A stretch of DNA of 21,976 nucleotides from Apostichopus californicus. Lineage: Eukaryota; Echinodermata; Holothuroidea; Aspidochirotida; Stichopodidae. Numbering within the stretch: position 1 is the first letter of the stretch; each line of letters begins with the position of its first letter. Below the pieces are notes generated by a model. The model did not search any database. It had not been told where the DNA came from and worked only from the letters and a program-made list of their open reading frames with translations. Location: the NCBI GenBank assembly GCA_020650975.1, contig JAIPMN010003333.1, positions 1 through 21,976 on the forward strand, read 5' to 3'. Position numbers and translations under genes: made by a program. Below are positions 1 through 10,900 of this stretch, one piece after another.

Positions 1-1300
1 AAATGTGGAAATGGGTTAGATTTCATATTTGACATGACATTCCAATAACGTGTGTACGAGATGCCAATTGTTTTTGGTGGAATCAAAGGTCCTTTGATGT
101 AAGTAGGTGACAAAGTTTGAAAGCAACACCGCAAGAAAGAGTAACTTGGACAAAAATTTTATTTTTGCTTTGATTTTGTTAATTTCTGGGAATCTTACTA
201 AAGCTGAGTTTTATTCAAACCTGAAATTACAACTGATCGCACAAAGACAGTGTTGATGATGGTTTTTTTGAGAATGTTCGTTATTAATGTTTGTTAGAAA
301 GTAACAAATAATTTTGATTTTAACCATTTTCCCACACAGATACCTCTCGTCAACACTGTGGTCTCATTGCCCTTGATATAAGATTAAACATGACTAGTCC
401 AGGGGTAATGAATTGCATTTACTTTTGTGAATGTTTAGTATCTAATCTTCAAATTTAATGCCAAAGTTGTGTTTAATTCATCCAGTTCGTGCTTTGCGCA
501 ATCTGTAGTATCCTGAAACACTAGAAGGTAACTGCTGAAACAGAATAAGGTATGAAATATTTGCAAGACAATTTTAAATCAAAGTTGTTAAAGGCTGTAA
601 CTATTTGTGAAATGTTCTGTCCACACAAAGGAACACTATGCAGATCTATAGCAAATGAAAATTAACATGATTTTCCCAAAATGAAATGAAAAGTTACGCC
701 TGGGGTTCTATTTCAAGACAATTTGCATGAACGGTTCAAGTGGATGGTTTGTGCAGCATTAACCACAACGTGCCCGATCTGTCAAACTATGCAAATAAGA
801 TTTATTTGTGGGTGGCATTATAAGAATTCCCCACTGTGTCTCACACATCTGTTTCAGTCCCTTGATCCGTTCCCCTTCCCACTTCCCTCTTCCCCTCCCC
901 AATGAAACAAACAAACAACTTGAAACAAAGAACAATAAGAGAAGAGGCATAATCAGTTCCTCCAGGGGTATAAAACTCTTTTATTTAACAATGGATGAAT
1001 CTAAATATAAGACTCTATAATAGGACTTCATCAAATCATATGTGCCTTTCAAAGTAACTGATAAAATAAAAAAAATTATAAAACGAAAATACTGGTTTTT
1101 CTTCATACTAAAAACAAAAGTTTGAAAATCTACAAAAGAATAAATGTGGTGCTTGATGGCATTTGTGCTCTACAAGTATCTAACCTTGTGTCTAAAAAGT
1201 ATGTACAGTAAACTCACAGGTCTATAATGACAGGTGAAAAACAATTCTTTAAACATTACAAAATACCTGCAAAATACACTTGTAAAAATACCTCTATCGT

Positions 1301-1321
1301 CCCCCCCCCCAAGCCCCTCCC
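1301..1321. repeat. C-rich tract (C10 plus C4 and C3 runs)
   Basis: Ten consecutive C at 1301-1310, then CCCC and CCC. On the minus strand this is a G-rich tract that could form a quadruplex. A similar C12 run lies at 1734-1745. Confidence 0.75.
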
Positions 1322-2574
1322 TCAATGTGTTTGAACCCCACAAAAGGCCAATAATACAACAGATGTGACGTTGGTGTAGATATATATTGTGTTTAGAATA
1401 TTTACTATCATGAAAAACCTCTAATACATTTAAACTAGGCTGAGAATGATGTATTTCTGTCTGTGTAATGGAAATTTTATAAGCCTCTATTGGATAGTTT
1501 GTGTAACATTACAGTATTATTAATCAAGTATATTACACCCTGCTGCTTGAACAAGCAAAGAAGACCGCTAGCACAGTAAATGGTCTTACCAAAGAGTTAC
1601 AATCATTTTCAAAAGTACTCTTGAAAATCGCCTTGGATGTATTTAGATTTTGTTCCCCCGTCCTTTCCCAACCTCCATCCCGTTTCCTCCCTCTACCCTC
1701 TCCAAACCTCACTTCACCTACCCCACCTCACCACCCCCCCCCCCCAATTCCATAAAAGTGTTCACTGACGTACATTATAATAAAGATTCCAATACAGTGA
1801 GGGAAACATCACTACTTCACAAAATTGTGTAACCTGCCACAATGGCACCATGTAGGAAGACAATGACTTAATTTTATGGATATTAACAGATTGAAATTCA
1901 GGCAAGTTTTCTATAGCGAAATTGATACTAAAATAATTATATCGGATGGGAAAAGTACCAACGGCCACCATACTATTTCCAGACTAACCAATCTGTCTTT
2001 GGAAGACTATCGGTTGCCAGACACTTGACTTTTCTCTTCTTCACAAACACAAGACAAAGATCCATGTCATATCTGTTATTATGTGTTTTCCATCAAATTT
2101 CCAGCATTTCTGGAGGAGGGTTACAAATTAAACTTTTGGGAAGAAAAAGTGGGAAAATATGTGTCTTGTGGATGCATTATTTCATAGGTAAAATATTTAC
2201 CTCTGTTAACACCCAAAGCATAAAAATTATTTCTAATTAGTACAAAGTACAAAGCAACTGCGAACAAACATTTTTAGACAAAAAGCTATTACACTATTAT
2301 GGATAATTTTATAGTTTCATAGTTTGTCGAGGGAAATAAATATATATTTTAGAGAGTTGTGCAAAGAACGTTTGATTTATGAACAGTAAATGCTCAGTGG
2401 CGCCTTCTATTTTACAATGATCTTGCCTCAACGCCAACCTTTGTTGCTTGGAAAATCTTCCAAATTTTCTTCTATTTTGATAACATGTAAATATCAGTTT
2501 CGGTGGGATATTTCATATCTTGGAAGACAACATTTACACTACAACCTTTATATTTGTGAAGAATGATCCAACTC

Positions 2575-2637
2575 CCAACCACCCACCTCCACCCGCCACC
2601 TCCACCCCCTTCCCCACCTCCCCCCAACCCAAGTTAT
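2575..2637. repeat. CCA/CCT-rich low-complexity tract, quadruplex-capable on the minus strand
   Basis: Runs CCCCC (2605-2609), CCCC (2612-2615), CCCCCC (2620-2625) and CCC (2628-2630), with loops of 2 to 4 nt, fit the G3+N1-7 rule on the opposite strand. A related tract sits at 2820-2836. The apparent proline-rich ORF here comes from this composition. Confidence 0.7.
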
Positions 2638-3530
2638 CGAGAGCCAGGTTTGGCTCCGGCACAACGTCACCATGGTCCTGTTTGCACTCATCTCAAAACA
2701 TAAGAACACACAGCTCTTTAACCCATATTATCTCAGGCCCCTCCATATCTTACTGGCCCCCTAATTTACCCTGGGCCTTGGAAAATGTCCCACTGGCCTC
2801 CTTTTGTCAGGCCTGCTTGCCCCCCTCCCCTCCCCCAGCAGGTAAGTAGCATAATAAAAGCATAAAATATTATTATTATAAAACAAAGAGAATAATCTTA
2901 TATTTTAACTCTAACTAACATTGCAGTACTGTGTGTAAGCTTCAGACCTGAGTATGTTACAACTTGATATTGCACTGTTGTAGATTAGATAATTATTTTT
3001 GTCACAAAATTTGCAAAATTGAACAGAGACTTAAACAGAAGTAGACTTGTAGAATATATGTCCATCTCCACATTTTAGTTTATATCTTAATTGCCTTAAT
3101 TACCTTAGTACAAAATAGTCTCTTGAAAATACAATGTTGTCTTAAATATGTTGCACACAAACCCTTTTTAAACACGACAGAATAATTTATACCCATAACT
3201 TTCATCGTGGCAGTTTTACTGATCGGCAGACATGAACACCGGCCAATGTGTTTATATTTCTTGTTTTGTTCATACGACTGCTTGAATATTTCACTTTGAG
3301 TACCGACAGCCCATCTAGTGTACACTAGTACCAGGAACAGTATGATGACTCTACAATGATTGTTATAAAAATGACAATGCTTCCATTGTGAAATTCCATC
3401 TACTCATTAAATTTGCAAATATTTCTCTTGCCTCACATTTTCAGCTTCCACCATTCTAAAGAATCCTGTTGCAGCCTTATGCTGGTTACAGCATGATCAC
3501 TTACACAAACTCTAAAAAATAAAAAAAAAT

Positions 3531-3762
3531 AAAAAAATGGCTGCCAAAGCATACCCAGAGTTGAATTATACAAATAAGTTTAGCACAGATAGTTTGGGCA
3601 ATCATAATCTGCTGTGGATCTGTAACAACTTATGTTAAAAATTAATATTACACAATATATCAGTCTTTTGTATGTCTGTAAGTCAGTTTTTATGACAAAT
3701 AGATAAAACGATAAAAAAAAAATGCTGTCAAAGTATACTCAGAGTTGAATAATACAAGTAAA
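3531..3762. repeat. two diverged copies of a roughly 48-bp A-rich-headed unit
   Basis: Copies at about 3531-3580 and 3712-3762 share an A run, then ATGGCTGCCAAAG against ATGCTGTCAAAG, then CAGAGTTGAAT. They are in the same orientation and about 181 bp apart. Probably an old local duplication or two copies of a dispersed repeat. Confidence 0.55.
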
Positions 3763-3885
3763 ACTCTATATTTAAACCTGAAGGCAGATTCACTGTGAGT
3801 CTGCAGCACCAAATAGCAGATTCAATGTTATTAATTGAAAATGTTGTTAAACATACCATTTATAGCTGTTAATTAACTAATTGTG

Positions 3886-3948
3886 GACCACCATATTAGC
3901 AGACCAACATTTTTGCTGACCAATAAATTTTGCAGACCAATATTGGCA
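3886..3948. repeat. GACCA minisatellite, four degenerate units
   Basis: Units start GACCA at 3886, 3902, 3918 and 3935 and end in GCA or GCT, with lengths 16, 16, 17 and 14 nt. A fifth partial unit (GACTTTTTG) follows. Confidence 0.7.
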
Positions 3949-4256
3949 GACTTTTTGAAAAAGTCTATTATTTTGGCAAGGATAACTTTATATCAAGTTT
4001 TATATCAGTATTCTACTGTGCTGCATTATCTAAAGGTGAGTTTGTTTAAAAATGATCTATGATTTATGAAAATAATACCCTATAAAGTATAATATCAAAA
4101 TACTACCATCTAACAGACCTGTGGCAAGATGTTAGATGTTTCTGACTCTTACCTACTGTAAGATATCATATCAAACTTCCACCATTTATGTAGTCTTGTA
4201 TTAAATCTACATAAGTCTATGGATGACTAAAAACATAATCTAATATTTATGTTAAT

Positions 4257-4521
4257 ACTCCACAGTCCACCCTTCAGCAAATTTGCTGCAAGTGAGATTT
4301 TCGTTGACACAAAAGATTGCTATTCTCTCGGGTTAAATACCACTCCAACAACCTAATATGTTTATAGTTCCATTTACCTTTACCCTATACTCCATGGTCA
4401 ACCCTTCAGCAAAATTTGCTGCAAGTGAGATTTTCGTTGACACAAAGATAGCTGTTCTCTCAGGGTTAAATACCACTCCAACCACCTCATATGTTTATAG
4501 TTCCGTTTACCTTTTCCCTAT
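4257..4521. repeat. 132-bp tandem duplication next to the ABCB9-like stop codon
   Basis: Copy 1 is 4257-4388 and copy 2 is 4389-4521. Both open ACTCCA, carry CCCTTCAGCAAA and TTTGCTGCAAGTGAG, and end in CCCTATACTCC, with about 90% identity by eye. The second copy ends 38 bp from the TAA at 4561-4559, so at least part is likely in the 3' UTR. No canonical AATAAA on the minus strand was found for the next kilobase; TATAAA-like variants occur at about 4362 and 4496. Confidence 0.85.
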
Positions 4522-4558
4522 ACTCCATATGACAGCAATGCCTCTCAAAACAGATTGA

Positions 4559-4933
4559 TTATATAGAGCAAGATGGTGTTCCACCATTAATGGAACCGTA
4601 TGACGTGCTTCTACTTCGCACGCTGAAGAATCCCTCTGTGATCAAGGAATGGTAGGAGCCTCTATGTCGAGTTCTTGGCGTGCACTGGATCGGACTACCG
4701 TTAGTTCTAAAAACGTTGTCGCTTTGGTCCTCATTTTCGTTGCTTAGCAACTGTCGATGCACTAACTTTGCATACATTCCATCTTTGGATATAAGTTCAT
4801 TGTGCGTTCCACTCTCGACCACTCGGCCGTGGTCGATTACGATAATTCTACTTGCTTTCTTGATCGTGCTTAGACGGTGAGCGATTATTATCACCGTTCT
4901 GTCTTTGGATTGCTCCGATATGGCCTCTTGGAC
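4559..4933 (-). CDS. ABCB9: ABCB9-like coding exon 11: H-loop, C-terminal tail and stop
   Basis: The acceptor is CATTTTCAG. It codes residues 703-826: [20 protein letters not shown] (H-loop His721), then the end of the NBD up to LVHRQLL near residue 765. A roughly 60-residue Ser/Thr/Arg-rich tail with no recognised domain follows, ending [14 protein letters not shown] and TAA (4561-4559). The tail is longer than that of human ABCB9 (about 30 residues after the matching point) and does not resemble it. Confidence 0.93.
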   Translation of the reverse strand, partial: VQEAISEQSKDRTVIIIAHRLSTIKKASRIIVIDHGRVVESGTHNELISKDGMYAKLVHRQLLSNENEDQSDNVFRTNGSPIQCTPRTRHRGSYHSLITEGFFSVRSRSTSYGSINGGTPSCSI

Positions 4934-7900
4934 CTGAAAATGAAAAAAATGTGGAAAGAAAATGAAAACACACGAAAATATAAACAATTTATGGAAAGAC
5001 ACCTTGATATCAGCATTCACCACAGTGTAGAGTCTGATACCACAAATGCACAAGTTCAAACGTCACTGCAAAATAAATCTTGCAACAAAACTTAAAGCAG
5101 TTGACTGCATTTGATTTATTCAATAGCTGTCTTCCCTCTTGCTTTCACTTCAAGAAATGAACAACATTATATTTTAAAGTGTAATGTAAGTGAAACGCTT
5201 GAAAATATAAAAAATCTATGGAAAGACACCTGATATGATGATTCACACACAGTGTAGCGTCTGATACCACAAATACACAAGTTCAAATGTCACTACAAAA
5301 TATATCTTGCATTAAAATTAAAGTAGCTGATTGCATTTGATTAACTCAATAGCTGTTTCCCCTCTTGACTGACTTAAGGACATGAACAACATTATATTTT
5401 AAAGTGTAATGGCTGGCATTAAGATCTAGCTGTTATTGAAAATAACAATTGCAACCCCAATTGTTAAGAAGTCTAAACTTGGCTAATTACATCTGTTATG
5501 CTAGAGTTGTAAGCTTATAGTAACTATGTGTTTGGTTTTTGAAAATTAACAAAATTTAACAAACTTAATCACAACTTTAAATATATCTTGCAAAGAAATT
5601 ACCAATTTATTAAATGCTCATATGTATTTGTGTGTTGACAGATGAAGCGATGCAAACATATCAAACAAAGTAGGCTACTGGAAATAACCCCCTTTGTTAT
5701 TAAATAAAAACTCCTGATATTCAGAAAAGATTCTTTTAACTATTGAAGCAGTCGGACAACCGATCAGGAAAAGACCTTTCGTGGGTTTCAGTTCATTATT
5801 TTGTGACCATTGAAATCCCTCTCTAATTCTATCCTAATTCTCTGCTAACCCATCATAAAACATACCAAGGAAGTGGCTTTAATTCTTCTACAAGCAGTAT
5901 AGCTCTGAGCTTGGGATTTAACATCATTGTATGAGTAGTCACAAGAAGTAAATCTTACAAACCTCTCAAACACATGACTTAACTCAGTTCACTGAATGGA
6001 GTACTCTGCTAAATGGAAAGCAGTCCTCTTAAAAGACACATTGTGTCTATTATATGTGCTATTATGAAGGGCAACCTATGATGTGGTGTATAACTTACGG
6101 CATATTCGCTCTCTGCATCAAGGGCACTTGTTGCTTCATCTAAAATGAGAACTTTCGGTTTCCTCACAAGAGCCCTCGCTATAGCAATTCGCTGCTTCTG
6201 GCCGCCTTCAGATAAGAGAGAAAGTGTTAAATGGTATCTTTGTTAATTATTGGTATTCTTTTGGGGGTCTTTTCTGTTCTTAAAAGGAAATTAAATGAGG
6301 CAGCAAGTTTATACAACTCACAAGTAGTGAGCAGTATAAGGCTAGTATTTTATTGGAGCATATATGAAATAAGATTGTCTCAGGTCTCAGGATTGCTCCA
6401 GACTGGGCCTACCTGTTCTGTCCATGGATATTAAAAATTACAATGCAAATGTATATAATATAAATATAGATGTTAGATGAGCAACAAATATAACACGATA
6501 AGAATCCTTGACAGATGCTTAAAATAACAGCTTCAGCCCAATTCTTACATGCAAAGTAGAAAAGGTTGGGTACATGAACTACGCAAGAGTTAGTTAGATA
6601 CATTAAGTACTGAACATTATTATTTTTTTCTTGAAAAGTAACAGACGTTCTCGTAAGTAAACAGATGTTAAGGAATTTTAACATATTGACATTAATCCAA
6701 CAAAATAGCTACAAACTGTACATGATAGAAGTATATTTGATGGTGAGATGATTTGTCTAAGCAGCACATGCAACCAGCTGCTTTAACATTCATTCCTAGC
6801 AACCAAGTGGAAAACAGGAAACTGATTATCATTATTATAACAAATCATGATTTAGTCAGAAAATTGAAAGAGTCAAGTGACCCAAACAAGTTTGCCAACT
6901 TTAGTTCCCGTGGAGTTAATATAATAACTCCTACCTCTCCTCTTCCCATGTTGGTTTCTTTCTCTCTTCTCTCCATCCCTTGTCTACTAATCCCCTTACA
7001 TCTATCTCTTTGTGTTCACCATGCTCATTAACCTGTCTGTATTCTGTGGTGTTTTTGTCCCTTCTGTTACTGTTTTTGTCCCTTCTGTTACTGTTACTTG
7101 TCATTTAGCCTTTGAAGAAGATCTTGCTAGGATCGAACGGCAGGCCAACTTACTTTTTCACATTCTCTTACACAGGCTCTCTAGTGGATAAGCAGTTTGC
7201 TAACACTTTTATTTTATTTTGAGTTAATATATAATGACTCAAATAAAGGACTCAGGTTGAGTCAGGGAAATCACTGGCAATGACTGGATTTGACCTAAAG
7301 AATGAAGAGACTCTATACAATTCTGTTTATTATTATCTTCAGTACAACTCAATGTGTTCTTTACACTGACCTGATAACTGTGTTCCTTTCTCCCCCGCCT
7401 GTGTTTCATATCCGCTTTCTAATTCAATCACAAATTTGTGAGCGTTCGAGAGTTCACAAGCATGTTTCACTTCATCGAAAGAGCACTGGGAGAGGCCGTA
7501 TGATACGTTATCCTGGATGGAGCGTGCATACAAGACCGGCTCCTGGCCGACCAGGGCCAACTGGAAAAGAAAGTACACACTTTAGGTTGATAAAGAAGTA
7601 TTGAGAAATCATTCCATAAAAATTTATGGAATCACAATTAACTCTGAAACTAGTACTTTGGCCAAGTGCAAGATGATGCTTACTAATGACAAAGCAAGCA
7701 TTCTAGTTACTGGCACTTGTATGACCTCAATGGCTGATCAGAGCCAATTGAATTAACACATCTTGCTATCGTTTACTCATATGTACTGATTGACACAAAG
7801 AGGACAAAAAGCTAATATATTAAAAAGAAAGGTTGGAAGACCATAAACTGGTTTTATTACTTTCATATTTTTGGCAACATATTAGCATATTAGCAAGCAG

Positions 7901-10900
7901 TTGTAAGTCGAGTGAGAATGCTTACGCCTTGGATATAAGACAATAGATCATTAATTCTAACCAAACAGAAGATTTTCAATTTCTTTTTTTATAATCAGAT
8001 CAGCTTGAAATGAGATAGACCAAGGGTACATTGGTACTTTATAATACAAACATTGGGAAAGATGCTGATATAACCTCAGCGGAAATATTCACATGGTTCT
8101 GACCTGAGATGGTAATGCAAACATTGTAAATTCCCACAATTTTGCAATATTATAAAACTATACAAAACTTGATAACGCCTCAGTTTATGTACCTGTTGAA
8201 GTCCCAAATTCATTTCATAAATCCATAAAATACTTACAAACACATGTGTAAGAATATGCAACCACCTTATTTATTTGAATCAAAGTTTGTACCTTTTCAT
8301 GGATGTAATGATGATCATAGTCCTGTATTGGGATACCGTCCACCAGCACCTGGCCCTCTGATGGGTCATAAAACCGCTCCAGGAGGCCCACACAGGAGCT
8401 CTTGCCGCCTCCGCTGGGACCGACTAAAGTTACTATCTCCCCCGGTGATGCTGTAAAACTGACATTCTTAAAAAGAAGGATAGGACATTAGTAGTAGTTT
8501 GTAGAGGGAAGCCTAGAGATCAATATTTCATTATTAATTGCTTAAAGTTGGCAAGAGGGAGCTGATAGTATAAAGTTAATGAATATATCAGGGCTGGAAA
8601 GATGACTTGGGCTAACACGAGTAAAAAGTAGGTCAAATTCTGTTTGAAAATGATGATATTATCAAACGTTAAGTAAAGTACATAATTTGAGTATGATTCC
8701 TATTCTTCAAGAAGGACGATTGAACATGACAAAGGTTCAATAAATCTGAAATGTTTTGGCTTATCAAGTAATATAACAAACAAATCAAGACATCTCAATT
8801 TGTTCAAAACACATTAACAGGAAATAATTCTTCTAAAATTTTTGATTTATTGCAAATTCTAGCACATTAATCAAAAGTTGATCTCTCACTTGACCAGCAC
8901 AGATTAACAATAGCCATTTTCAACCATTAGATTAGTACCATAGATGAAATCATTTTGAGCATGAAACACATTTATTACAACAATTTTGATACAGCTTCAA
9001 GCCATCCATACCTGTAATTATTTTCTTGGAACTGTATTGCATTAGGTCACTTTCAACCTACCTTTAAAACGGATGAATCTGGTCTGGATGGATATGCAAA
9101 TGAGACATTTTTGAATTCCACCTTCCCTTTGAGGTTCTCTGGAGATTTTTGGCCATCATTTTTCAGCTTGGGTTCTCTATTGATCAGCTGGAAGACTTTT
9201 GCTGAGGCCCCTGCAGCTTGCATTAATCCAGTGTAAACAGTGCTAATGTCCTTTACGGCAAAACAAAATCATGACAGAAGCATATGTTTATAGTGGTTCA
9301 CTGAATTATTTCACAAAATTACAATAATTTTAGTTCTGCTTCATCAAAAATATTCCTTCAGAGAATCATCAGTTTATAACTTTGTACTAGTCTGCTTCTT
9401 TTGTATGTATTATTTGTTACAATTCCACAAATTTGTGTGTGTGTGTGTGTGTGTGCGTTTGTTTTGTATTCTGACCGAGGACTTGAAAAAAAGAATTCCA
9501 GGTCCTCGGTTGTGATTTCTAAAGAATCACCACGTCCTCGGAAGAATTCTATTGTATGGGGTATTGTTAAGGTTAGGGTATGTGGATTTGAACAATGGAA
9601 AATACAATGGGGTCCTCGGTCTGAATGTAATACAAACACGTATGTGTGTGTGTGTGTAGGTGTTGAGAGGTTTTTGGTAAATGAAGGAAGACATTTCGTA
9701 TACACAAAATTTCCAAAGAGGACTAAGTATTTCTGTACCTGCTCACTTATCTTCAGAAATAATGGAAAACAGAATTATCACAATTTATAAGTTTTGCAAA
9801 TTTTGACAAATTTCCCTTTGGTTTCTCTCAAAACAAAAGTCACTGGGCACATGTTTTCTGTATATAACCTAAGTAATACCTCAGCATTACATTTTTTAAC
9901 TGTAAGCTGTCATTGAATGTATTGCAAAAATACAATGAAAACTTCTGTAAGCAGTGATGAATGTCTGCATTACCGATTCTAAAATATTGAGCGATAAGTG
10001 TCAGCTAGATTTTCTCAGGTAAACTAAACCTGATGACCAGAACATACCTGGTAATAATACCATATTCCAACTGTAAACTATAGCATATTTCAGCAGGAAT
10101 TAAATCTTATAACACTTGTACAAGTTAGCAATAACTCTTTTTCAATTTTTTTTTTTTTAGTCCAATCTCTTAAAACTTACATTTTGACTACCAATCTACC
10201 TGAATACCAGGACCACAACATTCTGCAATTCTTTTAAACTATGTTCAGATATTTGAAATAAAACATAACTTTGTGCAGAGCAAAAGTGCAAATTTAAAAT
10301 GTCTTACATCTAAAGCTGACCCGAGTTCCATCTGATAGAGGAGGAAGGAGATCAACTGACCGCTGCTCATGACCTCAATGATGACCAGATGACCTCCGTA
10401 ATACAGGGTCAGAATCATCATCGCCGTCTCTAAGAACTGAAAGAAGTGAAAGAGGAAGGTAATCTAGTGAATATCTAACACACGAATTCTTCAATTACTC
10501 AAGTATTCAACTTCAATGGAACACACAAATCTGTGAGACGGACACTTTTATAATGTGTATGAATGATGTATTTCATTCCTTACAATGTGTATACTGCAAT
10601 GAATATACTAACAATGAATATACTAACAATTTCTCAAAACTTTCACTAAAGATTCTCAGACATCGATCAAAACTCTGAACCGCCTGTCTAAAGCATAAAA
10701 TAAACATTTTTAAGGACACACCTTTAAAGTAGACAGATACTGTAGACAAACAAACTAAATTGGACCATTGAACAATGCAAACTTGGACAGAACAACGGGC
10801 AGAAAGATGAAAGAAATGAGGGGGAGAACAACATACATATGTACCTAAACAGGCTTATTCCAGTAAGTAGATAAACATTTTGTTAACAGATCTTTTTCTC

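Larger units (their letters stand above)
1..4256. other. gene-free region downstream of the ABCB9-like gene
   Basis: No coding exon, tRNA or rRNA could be supported on either strand. The longest open frames are proline-rich products of C-rich tracts (for example 2520-2849). An acceptor-like CATTTTCCCACACAG at 326-340 is followed by only a 13-codon frame. C-rich tracts, A-rich runs (3510-3540, 3711-3722) and small repeats listed separately account for the visible structure. It may hold the end of a gene to the left, or simply be intergenic. Confidence 0.6.

Noticed and set aside
326-382. Acceptor-like pyrimidine tract followed by a short frame
   Set aside because: Only 13 codons to a stop, with no homology. 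It could be a terminal exon of a gene to the left, but nothing supports it.
2520-2849. 109-codon proline-rich plus-strand ORF
   Set aside because: Its residues come from CCA/CCT low-complexity runs. No splice or domain support.
4257-5411. Possible CRISPR or repeat-spacer array
   Set aside because: These are two-copy tandem duplications in a eukaryotic locus, without short repeats and uniform spacers.
9358-9790. Overlapping ORFs on both strands (115 and 129 codons)
   Set aside because: They are read through (TG)n and inverted repeats and contain CVCVCV or HTHTHT strings.
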